Assembly (NCBI GenBank): GCA_022036555.1
Contig: CM039119.1
Location: 25,812,723 to 25,876,722, forward strand
DNA from: Microstegium vimineum
Taxonomy: Eukaryota; Streptophyta; Magnoliopsida; Poales; Poaceae
Direction of reading: 5' to 3'
DNA length: 64,000 nt
In this document: piece by piece, positions 11,825-22,661 of the stretch
Numbering within the stretch: the stretch's first letter is position 1
Layout: every line of letters starts with the position of its first letter
Notes under the pieces: generated by a model
Told to the model about the DNA's origin: nothing
The model's input: the letters and a program-made list of their open reading frames with translations, nothing else
Databases searched by the model: none
Position numbers and translations under genes: made by a program

Positions 11825-12113
11825 TATTAACCGTGGCGGTTAAACACATAAACCGCCACAGTTAATAGGTGGCCAGAAAAGCCACCGGCTTGGGGTCCCA
11901 ACCGCCACGGTTAATGCATTAACCATGGCGGTTGCTATAATTTAACCGCCACGGTTAATGGTCTATTAACCGTGGCGGTTACTGTTGCACAACCGCCACG
12001 GTTAATGCATTAACCGTGGCGGTTGATATTACATAATCGCCACGGTTAATTCCATTAACCATGGCGGTTAAATTATAGCAACCGCCATGGTTAATGCATT
12101 AACTGTGGCGGTT
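11825..12113. repeat. Left subterminal array of the CACTA element
   Basis: Twelve copies of ATTAACCGTGGCGGTT or its complement, mostly alternating in orientation, form a series of palindromes. One- or two-base variants occur (for example GTGG/ATGG). In CACTA elements such subterminal repeats are transposase binding sites. The alternating layout also allows long hairpins in RNA or single-stranded DNA. Confidence 0.9.
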
Positions 12114-12193
12114 ATTATAAAAAGCCCGCCTCCATAAATAGATGTCGAGCCCAACAGCCCAAAGGCCCACTCGGCCCGATATAGCCGTCGCAG

Positions 12194-12201
12194 TATATAA
12201 A
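12194..12201 (+). promoter_or_regulatory. TATA box inside the CACTA insert
   Basis: TATATAAA lies about 200 bp before the first in-frame ATG of the GC-rich segment (12398) and directly before a CT-rich stretch that resembles a plant 5' untranslated leader. The arrangement fits a captured promoter. No activity can be inferred. Confidence 0.5.
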
Positions 12202-12206
12202 GAAAT

Positions 12207-12949
12207 TTGAGGGTTTCAGCCCCAACTCCACTCCAACCGCCGCTTCTCCCTCTCTCTCCCTCTCTCGCAGATTCCTCTCCATCCGGCCCTCTCCATCCCC
12301 CTCCTCCAGTCCTCTCCATCCGCTGCCCCCTCCCCTCCGGCCCTCCCCATCCGCCACCCCTCCCCTCCTGTTACAGCTCCCCTAGTAGCCGGAGGCCATG
12401 GCGTGGGCGGCGCGGACAGGCGCGGGCGGACCTGTGGCGCGGGCAGATCCGGCCGACAGCGCGGTTTCCTCCCTCCCTTCATGGATTCGACGCGGGCGGC
12501 GTGGATCCATGGCGGGTGGGCGGCCAGGCGGCATGCGGCGCGGGCAGGAGGCCAGGCGCGGGCGGACCGGCGGCGCGGTCTCCTCCCTTCCCTCCTCCCT
12601 CCATCCATGGATTCGGCGTGGGGGACGTGGATCCATGGCAGGTGGATCCCGTCTCCCTTCCTCCATGGATCAGGGCGGCGGATCCAGGCGGGCGGCGGCG
12701 GGGCTGCACGACGGCGGCAGGGCTGCGCAACGGCGGCATCAGGGCTACGGAAGGCTGGCGCGAGCCCGCGCGAGGGCAGCGCAGCTGCGCACCGGCGGCC
12801 AGGCGGTGCGCGGGCGGCGCGGGCCGCAGCGAGGCTGCGCGACGGCGACGGCGGCGGCGGGCAGAGGCCAGAGGTGCGTCGGAGCAGGCCAGCAGTCCAG
12901 ATCCAGCCCTAACAGGGTCTGGATCTGGGCTTTTTTGTTTTTTTATTTG
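12207..12949 (+). other. GC-rich insert in the CACTA element, possible captured gene 5' end
   Basis: After a CT-rich leader (about 12240-12390) an ATG at 12398 opens a frame to 12985 that runs out into the terminal repeats. Its translation is low-complexity (Arg, Gly, Ala, Ser) and holds a roughly 126-bp imperfect tandem duplication (starting near 12481 and 12607, each with ATGGATTCG and GTGGATCCATGGC). Other frames are also open because of the base composition. I recognise no domain. A captured, decayed promoter plus first exon is the simplest reading; a low-complexity GC expansion is the alternative. Confidence 0.4.
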
Positions 12950-13043
12950 ATTAACCATGGCGGTTGCCCCAACCGCCAGGGTTAATGCCCCCATTAACCG
13001 TGACCATTGATCCGTGGCGGTTGGAATAACCGCCACGGTTAAT
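12950..13043. repeat. Right subterminal repeats of the CACTA element
   Basis: Copies of the same 16-bp motif lie at 12950-12965, 12971-12986 (one base changed) and 13028-13043, with a decayed pair between about 12993 and 13022. Far fewer copies survive here than at the left end. Confidence 0.85.
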
Positions 13044-13062
13044 AAATTATGTAGTAGTGTTG

Positions 13063-14031
13063 TTTGTCTTGCAAATCTATGTGGATGACATTATCTTTAG
13101 GTCTACAAATCTAGACTTTTGTGAAGAATTTGGGGAAATGATGGCTAATGAATTTGAAATGTCAATGATTGGTGGACTTAGTTACATTCTTGGACTACAA
13201 ATCAAGCAAATGAAGAATGGTACATTTGTAAGTCAAGGCAAGTACATCAAGGACGTGATCAAGAAGTTTGGATTGGAAGATGCAAAAGGCATTAGTACTC
13301 CTATGGGGACTAATGGACACTTGGATAGTGACTCAAGTGGCATGATGGTTGCGCAAACACTATATCGGTCAATGATTGGAAGTCTACTCCATGTGACCGC
13401 ATCAAGACCGGATGTCATGTTTAGTGTATGCATGTGTGCTAGATTTCAAGCATCACCTAGAGAGAGTCATTTGAAAGCCACAAAGAGGATATTGAGATAT
13501 TTGAAGCATACACAAGAGGTTGGACTATGGTTTCCCAAGGGGTCAAGGTTTGAATTGGTTGGATATTCGGACTCCGATTATGCGGGATGCAAGGTTGATA
13601 GGAAGAGCACTAGTGGCACATGTCAACTATTGGGAAGATCACTAGTCTCATGGTCATCCAAGAAGCAAAATAGTGTGGCACTCTCTATAGCCAAAGCCAT
13701 GTATATTAGTGTGGGGAGTTGTTGTGCACAACTATTATGGATGAAGGCAACCTTGAATGATTATGGAATCAAATTCAAGAAGGTTCCCTTGCTATGTGAC
13801 AATGAAAGTGCGGTGAAGCTTACAAGCAATCCCATCCAACGCTCTAGAACAAAGCACATAGATGTGAGACATCATTTCATAAGAGATCATCAACAAAAGG
13901 GTGACATTTACATTGACAATGTGGGCACCGATGATCAATTAGCAGACATATTCACCAAGCCACTTGATGAGAAGAGGTTTTGCAAGTTAAGGAATGAGTT
14001 GAATATCTTAGATTTCTCCAACATGAGTTGA
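13063..14031 (+). pseudogene. pol: SirA reverse transcriptase C-terminal half and RNase H
   Basis: The frame continues in phase from the left half. The catalytic motif Tyr-Val-Asp-Asp is intact (Tyr 13078-13080, Asp pair 13084-13089). RNase H begins with SDSDYAG near 13568. The block that in relatives reads STAEAEY is SIAKAMY here (about 13684-13704), so both acidic positions, including the expected catalytic Glu, are lost. DNES near 13798 and the KTKHID-type segment near 13851 follow. The frame ends at TGA 14029-14031. RNase H is therefore predicted inactive even without the other breaks. Confidence 0.88.
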
Positions 14032-15279
14032 TGCACCCCCACTTATATGACATGCCTCTACTCCAAGATAGCAAGGTACAATTGATTGACATTTGCATTG
14101 CATCCTTTGCTAGAATTGTGTAGAACATATAGGCATCACTTTTGTTCAAATTAGGCTCATTCATGAAAATCAAATGTTTTTAAATGTACATATGGTACCA
14201 CTATTGCTTCTATGAGTTGTTTGATCTAGTGGTGACATATGACATGTTGATAAGCTTGCAACCTCACATGTTTAGTGTAGAATGCTTATTCTTGTATTTA
14301 ACCAACATGGATAATATAACCATTGCAAGATGTGTGAAGAAGCTTGTCCATGGTTTAAACCGTGTTAAATATATAGGACAAGTGATCTAGGTTGAACTAT
14401 AAAAGATTATTCACCCCCACTTCTTTTTTAAATTGACTTGATAACAAATCTTCCTAAGTATCCTCAAGAGATACATTTACTACAAGTGGTTTCCTTTGTG
14501 GTAATATGTGACAAAGGGGGAGAAATTGTGATAAAATGTTTAAGTAAGTGGGATAAAAGTCTTAAGGGGGAGAAATCTTTTGAAAATGACAAATATGAGT
14601 TTGAGAAAAAGACAAAGGGGAGAAAAGTCTTAAGGGGGAGAAATCTTTTGGGGAGAAATCTTTTGAAAATGACAAATATGAGTTTGAGAAAAAGACAAAG
14701 GGGGACATTTTGAAAGTGAAAAATTAAAATTTAAGCACACAAGTAGGGGGAGCAAGCCTATGAACAAGTTGTTGCATTTGAATGTGCATTCACACATATG
14801 CTTGCTTGCATTGTATTTCATTCAAAATGACTTGCTTGTGTGGTGCATGCTTAGTTATAATCTTGATTGATGATTGATCTCTAGGATGCATAGGAAGTTA
14901 GCTAGATATCCTCTCTTGTTTAGTTTGTTTTTCCAATTGGTATCAAGCTAACCATGTTGCTAAGGGATGTATGAATGGTGCACTTCGATTGGTATCACGC
15001 TTCAAAGGTCTATCTTTTATACCTTAGCATCATGTCATAGTTTGTTAGTTGTTTACCCCTCCAAAGTGCTATCTAAGCATGTGTGCAAAGCTTGAGTCAT
15101 ATTCATAGAAGTGCACATATGTAGGGGGAGTTAACACTATCAAACCAACTTTGAAATGATTGACCACTTTTCATTATCATATCTTCTCAAGTGATGTCAA
15201 GCATTTCGGGTCGAGACTCAAAATCATATTTCAATACATTTTATAATGGGTTGTCATCAATTACCAAAAAGGGGGAGTT
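14032..15279 (+). other. SirA pol-to-LTR spacer with repeated polypurine tracts
   Basis: There is no credible gene. Purine tracts of the AAGGGGGAG type recur near 14513, 14562, 14614, 14632, 14650, 14697, 14745, 15121 and finally 15266-15277 beside the LTR. The stretch 14555-14705 contains an imperfect tandem duplication of one tract together with its AT-rich neighbour. Multiple polypurine tracts in this spacer are a known Sirevirus feature. The last one is the likely primer for plus-strand synthesis. Confidence 0.8.
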
Positions 15280-17170
15280 TGAGAGATCTCTAAGTGTTTT
15301 GGGTAATTAATGAAACCTAAGTACTAACCTATCTCTAAGTGTTTGAGTAGGTTTAGTACACTAAGGCTAAGTGAAGGTGAACAAGTGATGGAGCAAGGAT
15401 GGAAGCTAGGAGAAAGCTATTAGAAGCTCACACTTGGAGAAGAAGAGAAGAGGAGGAGTCCTTAAGCTATTCAAGGAAAAGGTATAAGCTAGGGCTTTTC
15501 CATTTTGGTGATCAAGACACCTAGTGGGTGTGATCACATTTAGGATAGATAACCGTACTATTAAGAGAGGAAAATAGTTAGTGGTTACACCTATCAAATG
15601 CCATTAGGAGTTCATTACATGCATTGCATCTAATACTAATGAGCAACCCTTGTAAAACATGATAAAATATGCCAACACACATGCACAAGTCAGTGAAACA
15701 CTTGGTGGTGGCACATGAGATCAAGGGAAACAAAGAAAAGTGAATTCAGACCAAGTCAGAGGTGTCGGACCAGTTGTGCTGGGAGCTCTGGACCATAGGA
15801 GGTGGTCCGACGGTCGCTCCTAGAACTGGCTGGCATCAGAAGAAGCGTCGGACCAGTGATCAACTGAGGCGTCGGACCATAGGCGAGTGGTCCGGTGGCT
15901 CGGTCAAGGGTGAGCTGAAGAACAAGACAGGCATCAGACTAGTCTGCATGGTCCGATGCTTGAGTCCGACGGTCAGGTCCGAAGCAAGGGTGCTCCCTGC
16001 GTGAATTGTTCAAGGCACTGAGGAAGCTCCGGACCAGACGGCATGGTCCGGTGGACCAGTCCAACGGTATGGTCCAGAGGCAGAGAGTGTACTGCATGGA
16101 TCATTGAAGCCAAGTGAAGGGCGTCGGACGAGGCGTCGGACCAGCCTTCGGACTATGGCAAGTTGTCCAACGGTGCTGTGTTCCTACGCGCCAACAGTCG
16201 AATTCAAATTGGTAGGACATGTGGCGATCAACGGAGGCATCGGACCAGGTGTTACGGTCTGACGGTTGCACAGAGTTAGGCTGCAAAAAAGGCATAACGG
16301 CTAGTTCTTTGTGAGGGGCTATTTAAGGTGTTTAGCCGACCCAAGCTCACCCTCTTGCACACCTGGACATTGCATACTCTTGTGAGCTTGTGACACACAC
16401 TCCCACTCATCTCACACTTGATTAATCATCCATTTGAGAGATTTAAGTGCATCAAGTGCATTGCATGAAGTGATTCATCTTAGTGGCACTTGGGAGTTGA
16501 TACCGCTGCTAGTTTCTTGTTACTCTTGGTGATTGCCATCACCTAGACGGTTGGAGAAAGCGGTGTGGATTCGAGAAGATTGGTGATTGTGCTTCGTCCA
16601 CCACAAGTGGTGATTGTGAGGGTTTCTTGTGCCTTCCCCGCGGGAGATCGCAAAGGTAACTCTAGTGGATTGCTCGTGTCTTTGAGTGCCCTCATCTTGT
16701 GTTGGTTGTGCGGCACCCGGTGACAGGTTTGGCGTGTGATGCCAATTAGCGCGTGAACCTCCAAGTGAGTGAGCTGACACAATGGGGACGTAGCTAGTTG
16801 GCAAACTAGTGAACCTCGGGAGAAAAATCAAGTGTCAACCCCTTGTTCATCATTGTGATTGATTGAGTTGCTTGGAGTTCACTTGATTGGCTCATTACCT
16901 CGACACGGCAGTATAATCACTCTTCCCATCTTCGCATTACCTTCTTAGTATATTAGGTTGTGCCTAGAGGGCTACTAGAATTGTGTAGGCATTGAGTGAT
17001 CCTAGAGCTATATTAGGATAGAAATTGTGGTTAGGAAGCTTCACATCCCTTTGTAGGCTAGTGCAATCCTAGCTTCGCCATCTTGTGTTCTAACTTGTTG
17101 TTAACTTTGTTTTAAGTTTTGGATTTAGGCTATTCACCCCCCCCCTCTATCCTTGGATTAGAACCTTTCA
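15280..17170 (+). repeat. SirA 3' LTR
   Basis: The 1891-bp copy of the 5' LTR starts TGAGAGATCTC and ends CCTTTCA, immediately followed by the target duplication AAAGT. It includes the GTCCGAC-type array (about 15765-16270) and the TATA-like box at 16320. Confidence 0.95.
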
Positions 17171-17575
17171 AAAGTATCACCTATGATGGGAGTACAAAGG
17201 TTTGGAGTTAAAAGAAAACTTGCTCCAAGGTATGTGGGACCCTATCGGATCATTGAAAGAAGTGGAAGAGTAGCCTATAAGCTGTTGTTACCGCCAGAGA
17301 TGTGGTCTATCTTCAATGTCTTTCATGTATCCCAGCTTAAGAAGTGTTTGAGAGTTCTAGAGGAACATATCGAACCTTCAGGTCTGAAGTTACAGTTAGA
17401 CTTGTCCTTTGAAGAAAAACCTGTCCAAATCATGGACACCAAAGAAAGAGTAACTCGAAACAAAGTTATCAACTTTTACAAAATAATGTGGAACAATCAA
17501 AGTGAACAAGATGCTACATGGGAAAGGGAGGACTACCTTAAGGAAGTCTACCCTGCTTTCTATGAAAAATGGTAA
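17171..17575 (+). pseudogene. pol: TekA integrase C-terminus with chromodomain-like tail
   Basis: This resumes the integrase frame interrupted at 5592. It begins with the RKLAPRYVGPY-type GPY/F module and the FNVFHVSQLKK segment. It then has a chromodomain-like region with RVTRNKVINFYKI, ATWERE and the final EVYP (about 17440-17560), ending at a TAA just after 17575. In chromoviruses this module directs integration to particular chromatin. This piece is intact in sequence, which supports recent splitting by SirA. Confidence 0.9.
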
Positions 17576-17603
17576 GCCTTACAAATCTGGGGACGAGATT
17601 TTT

Positions 17604-17619
17604 GTAAGGGGGGAAGGGT
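17604..17619 (+). other. TekA polypurine tract
   Basis: A purine run rich in G (GTAAGGGGGGAAGGGT) abuts the 3' LTR start at 17620. This is the expected plus-strand primer site. Confidence 0.75.
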
Positions 17620-20600
17620 TGTAACACCCTAGGTGTTAAGACTGCATTTGCATATCATTTCATGAGCATGAGCACAAGCATCATTGCATTCATGCATTTC
17701 AATGATCATATGAAATGATTACCCTAAGTGAACACCTTGTTTTCATGTGTATGTGTTAACCTACACCTAGCTTTGTATGTGTTATGCTTGTTTAACCAAG
17801 TGTTTGATGTGTTGATCACTAATGACCATCTAGAAATGCTTAGGGGTGAAAATGGAACCATGTTTATGTTCATGATCAAGTCCAAATAAGCTTCTAGGGT
17901 TTAAGCTCTAGTGATTGACCCTAGGAACCCTTTTTCTTGATCTAACAAATTGACCATGTAAATAACCTTGTATGAAAAAGTTGGTTTAAGAAAAATTGTA
18001 GAATTTTTAATTCTGCACAAACTTTGTTTAACTACCTTGAGGTGTTTTGGACCCTAAAATACCCTAATTAGTCAATTAATGCTGATTTGGGGGTTGTTTA
18101 GCTTCTGAAATTTGCCTAAGTCCTAAGTGGTTTCCAGTTTGAATGTTACCCTGTTTGAATGCCTGTAGTTTGAAATCTAAACTGTTTCAGTTCAAACCAT
18201 GTACACCAAAGTTGGAGTTCAACTATAGCTCTACAAAAGTGTACATTTGGTTGAAGCTAAGACGCTGAGGTTAGAGAGTTAATCGCGTTGTAGTTTGCTC
18301 TGTAAGTCGGCCTGATGGCAGTTTCGAACGAGCAGAGCAGAGTCGAGCGTCGGTCGGTGGCCGACCACTTCAGGAATCAAGCGCCGCGTGTCGACCGTAC
18401 GTCGGCATTTGGCCTGCGCCGGCCGTGCCTTGGACGCCCGCACACTCCACCTCACGACCGAACGCTCACTCGCCCTCACTCTCTTCCTCTCCTCTCTGCT
18501 TCACGTAAGAAAGCGGAGCGCCGCGCCATTGCCGCAGCACCACCGTCGCCGAGCTCGCCAGTGAAGCACACTGCCGCATTGGTCACCAAAACACAGCCAT
18601 AGCTTCGCCTTGCTCCGCTCCATCGTTTGCACTGCTCCGTTGCCGCGCTAACCTAGCATGTGAGTCAGACCGTGCAGAGCAGAGGCACCATTGATGACCT
18701 AAGCTCCGCCGAGCTTTGCGCCACTGTGGCCAGCCCAATCCAGCGCCCCTCCCTCTCTTCTAGCTCTTGTACGCGGTAGCCTAGAGGTTGTAGATGCTCG
18801 CCGAGGAGTCGGTTGAAGCTATTAGGGTTAGGGTTCGCCGGAACGGGAACTTCGCCGCGCGCAAGCGCATGGCACCCGCAACGCCGGCGAGGTTTGTGCT
18901 GGGCTTTGCAGTGTCATTTAAGTTCGTCTAAGTTGCGTTAGGGTTAGCTGTTTAGTTCGTGGTTAGATAGCCAGAGTTGGTTGAAGCAACCGTGCCTCTC
19001 CATCGCTGGAATAGCAGCACCGCGCCACCGTGAACTCGCCACTGTGCCGCTGTGCATGTGACCGAGCTCATCGGAGGGTTTGCATGGCCCCAATCCGGGC
19101 TAGATCGAACCGCTAGGGTTCCGTGTAGATGTAGCCGCCGCTAGTTTGGCCGGAGGAAGCTTACGCCGGCCAGCGCAAGAACCGCAGCGCCGCCGTGCCG
19201 TCATGAACGCCGTCGAGCATTCTCTGGTGCGAATGGGGTACAACCAGCTACATGGTTCGATGCGGGTTGCGAAGGAGAGCACGACCGTGGGGTTGGTTTA
19301 GCTAGAGACCTCACCACCGGCGAAGGGCCGACGTTCGAGCACCTTTGGTGCGTCGACTCTGTGGGGAAGAAGCTGACCAGTGGGTCCCATGTGTCATAGA
19401 CTCTAAGTGTTTCTCTATTTTGTCTTTTTCAGTTTTGTTTGCTTACTTTGGAAATTCATAACTAATTCAAGAAAAACGCTAAAAATGTGAAACTAGTTCT
19501 GTTAGCTTTGATATGTTTTCTGTATGCATAAAAAATGTTAGGTATCCTGTTGTTACTGTTCTTCTATGTTGTTTTAATAAAAATGAACAGCAAGCTTTAT
19601 ATGCTTAGTTTACCTTGTTTAATTCATAACTAGAGTTTGGTAGGTGCTCAAATCATGGTTCTTGTTGTGTTAATCTTGTCTCAGCATGAACTTCCCATGA
19701 AAAATGTTAAAGTACCAGTAACCTGTAATTTATTTACATGTTATAGTTCTTTTGATTAAATGCTGGTTTAATTGAATGCAACCTTGTTTAAACTGCTACG
19801 CTAAGTTAAATGTGTTTGCTGTGCTTGTTAATTTTTTTACCTGTGTTACATGCTTAGTATAAGCTAATAAAAATATGAAATCTATTGTTTCACACATTTC
19901 AAATTTTTTAAGTATTTAATTCTTAAAGTATGTTTGTTTTCTTATCACCAGCAAATAAGTAATTTTAACCCTATTTAATATGTGTTTTCTGTTGTTGGTA
20001 TGAATACCAAAGTGGTAGCTAATTATTTAACCTATCTTGTGTAATTTTATCACAATTTTTGGAATGCTAGTGAAAGCTTTATATTTGTTTTAAGTGCTAT
20101 CTGAAATCTGTTAAAACAACTTGAGCATGTTTTCTTGTTATATTTGTTTGAGCTATTTATATTTAGTTTCAGCAGTAGCTATAATAGACTTTGTTGTAGT
20201 TAACTTGTTAATCTATCTGGTGTTAAATTTTCACAGCCATAACCTGTTTAGTTTAACCTGGGTATATTTTAAAAATTTAACTTCAAATCTGTGTTTTCCT
20301 GTTTTCTTCTAAACAGCTTTGCTTAGTGTGTCTGTTTGACCTTTTTAATATTAGATTTATCTGGGGAGTTTATAGAATTTTTTGTAGAAAATTTCACAAG
20401 CTTTCCATAATGTCCAAGTTTGTAATTTTTGGTTGTGTGTAGCTCCATCTACACAGTTTTCTTTCAGCTGTTGTTTTAAGTATTTGTATGCCATGTTGTG
20501 TGTGTTACAAGTGTTGTGTGCTTTGTGTAAGTTAAGCAAGTAATTTAGGCCATGGAACTTGTTTAATGCAGGTGTAAAAGAGCTTACCTCAGAGGAGAAG

Positions 20601-22501
20601 CTCTATTACAGGTTGCAAAAGAAGGGTAAGTGTAACTTCTCTCCAAGCGAGGAGATTTGCACATATTCGGTCAATGAAATAAAATGTTGCATAATACCTT
20701 CATCATGAGCATTCATTCATATGCATTAGGCATGTCTCATTTCTAGTATATGATTTGTCATATATATTGGATCATCATACATGTATACATGCATCCAGGA
20801 TCACCGGAGAGAGTGACATTGATGGAGTTTGGGGAGATAGAAGGAGTCCCACCGGAGATACAAGCTCCAGAAGCTCCAGGAGAAGGAGAGCAGGACTCTG
20901 ACCTTCCTGAGTGCCCAAACCACCTTCCCTCCACCTTCGTGAAAGGCAAGCCCCGGAGCATTATTCACCTCTCTGATTCTATTTAAAGTTTTTTACTTAC
21001 TATACAACCACTTGTTTGTGCATTAAGTTCATAGGAGTTGAGATGAAACCCTTTGCTACATTATATCTCCTTGTCCACTAAAAAGAACCTTGTAGGCCCA
21101 GGATCGAAACCTCTGCTTAGTCATGCTTAGACCGGTAGCATGAGTGGTCTACCATCCCCCGCAAAGATAGGTTGCTAGTCACGGTTGGCTATATTTTCTA
21201 TCGTGAAAATAACCATGTGGAAGTAATAAATCGAGACTGGGCGGACAAGGTGTTGTGAGCCACTTGACTTGGAGGTCTTGTGAGCGGGTTCTCTCCGCCT
21301 GTGTCGCTAGGTACTGCATCTTGGTTGGACATCTGTCGAGATTGAACGCATGCTTTCTTCATAGCTGGCCGAATAACTCGTTTCGACCGCGAAGCCTAAC
21401 TCTGTATGTTCGGGCCAGAATCCCCTCCTAGTTGGGTCACGAAGACCGCGAGCGGCATACTAGACCGTGGGCAAGTATTCCTGATCGTCCTGGCCTGGCA
21501 CCAAGGGCAGGCACTGCTTGAGCTACCTAGCTATCCGTGAGTCGCTACTCATGCCTGTAATTGGGGGCCCGTGGCTACCCGAGCTATATTGAAGGTGACA
21601 CGCATACGTGTGTCGGCAGGCATACTTGGGTGTGATTGAGGAATAAACCTCCCGCTGGATAGGAATTCAATACGAATCGCGGTCTCTCCCCATCAATGAG
21701 AAACTTGACAGATCTTCCTCCCACTGTAGAAACCTGAACTCTAATAAGTAACCAAAAGATGGTTATATGGTTTTGATGCCAAGCACAATATGGTTATTAT
21801 TGTTTGATAACTCAGTGATTGCTCTAGTATAGGTGCTAATGAGATCTGATTAATGTTACTTAATCTGCTGCCAAATGTTGTTTTCTAATGATGAGAATAC
21901 ATGAGTAATTAGGATGCTCTTTTATGAAAAATTATGCTATCTCATGAGATCCACTTGATAAAGCCTTGCATAATCCTTGAAGTGTCTATGGTTATATATA
22001 TTCTCTCTGTCGGGTAAGTCTAGCTGAGTACAATTGAGTACTCAAGGTTTCTTTACCCTTGTTGCAGATGGTATGGTGTATTCTGGCTACTGCCAGGCGT
22101 GCCTCTTCCCTGCATGTGATGAAGAGTGAAGGCCACGGGCAATGGTGAATTATGATGTCTCTCCTTGTTGCTTTTGATGGGACTGTACTAAGCTCGACAC
22201 TATATTTGTGTTAAATAGTTTGCAATGGGTTTTTAACCTAAACTTCCGCTACTTTGATTTGAACTCGGTGTTGTAATAACACTTCCTTAAACTCAGTTGT
22301 ATTATTATTTCGTTTCGAACTTATCACTGTGGATGTGCAGTTACTGAATCTAGTGTTCGACCTCAGGTTGTTACTTATTGTGCTTTGAGATCTTTCGAGA
22401 TTTTAAGGACTACCGGGCGTATATGGGCTCTAGTGTGACAGTGTCGTCAGAAATGATGATCATTATACTAGTGCTCTTATAGGTTGGGCGGTTCCGTGAC
22501 A
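17620..22501 (+). repeat. TekA 3' LTR
   Basis: It starts TGTAACACCCTAGG after the polypurine tract and ends GGTTCCGTGACA, giving a 4882-bp LTR. The layout is an AT-rich head, a GC-rich island (about 18300-19380) that is probably the promoter and leader region, a long AT-rich intron-like stretch (19400-20560), an exon-like piece, then a moderately GC tail. The 5' partner is off-window, so the right boundary is inferred from the LTR-like ACA end and the abrupt change at 22502. Confidence 0.8.
20572..20986 (+). other. Exon-like pair inside TekA LTR
   Basis: A short open stretch ends at 20625 with a canonical donor (G followed by GTAAGT). An acceptor at 20797-20798 (TCCAG) opens a frame to the stop at 20984-20986. 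The joined phase is consistent. The second part encodes an acidic, Pro/Glu-rich peptide ending GKPRS and a short tail. The opposite-strand LTR of TekB has an acceptor followed by a short frame that also ends GKPR (29002-29110). It may be an LTR-encoded spliced exon, or a fragment captured by an ancestor. Confidence 0.45.
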
Positions 22502-22661
22502 TCTGTTTTCCCCAGTCTATGAAATATTGATTTCTTGGGTGGTTGTTCCTCATGTTTTTCTCCTTGTCCTTCTTGAGGTGTGTTGTCATCGGGTTGTTTA
22601 TTGGGGTCTCCGTCTTATTTGATTGGCTCGTCTGTGTCTCTTTCCTCTTTATTGAGGATGT

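Larger units (their letters stand above)
11787..13059 (+). mobile_element. Non-autonomous CACTA (En/Spm-type) element carrying an unrelated insert
   Basis: The left end reads CACTACTACATAA and the right end reads TTATGTAGTAGTG, perfect 13-bp terminal inverted repeats of CACTA type. The 3-bp target duplication TTG flanks it (11784-11786 and 13060-13062). Alternating copies of a 16-bp subterminal motif lie inside both ends. No transposase is encoded, so movement needed a helper. The interior (about 12114-12949) is not repeat-like: it has a TATA box, a CT-rich leader and a GC-rich segment. Orientation is arbitrary. Confidence 0.93.
5593..17170 (+). mobile_element. SirA: complete Sirevirus-type Ty1/copia element inserted in TekA integrase
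   Basis: Both LTRs (5593-7501 and 15280-17170) start TGAGAGATCTC and end CCTTTCA. The insertion is flanked by the perfect 5-bp duplication AAAGT (5588-5592 and 17171-17175). A primer site matching initiator tRNA-Met follows the left LTR and a polypurine tract precedes the right one. Integrase precedes RT, as in copia. A long gag with coiled-coil sequence and a pol-to-LTR spacer full of repeated purine tracts are Sirevirus hallmarks. The LTRs differ by many substitutions and several small indels, so this copy looks older than SirC. A CACTA element sits at 11787-13059. Confidence 0.95.
1..22501 (+). mobile_element. TekA: Ty3/gypsy chromovirus (Tekay/Del-like), 5' LTR off-window, split by SirA
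   Basis: Reading left to right there is a leader, an extra upstream frame, gag, protease, RT, RNase H, integrase, chromodomain-like tail, polypurine tract and a 3' LTR. The RT-before-integrase order is that of Ty3/gypsy, and the C-terminal chromodomain-like region places it with chromoviruses. The element is cut at 5592/17171 by a Sirevirus flanked by the direct repeat AAAGT, and the integrase reading frame continues in phase across that cut. The 5' LTR and left target duplication are outside the window. Several stops and frameshifts show the copy is dead. It appears to have landed in TatA, which abuts its right end at 22502. Confidence 0.9.
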
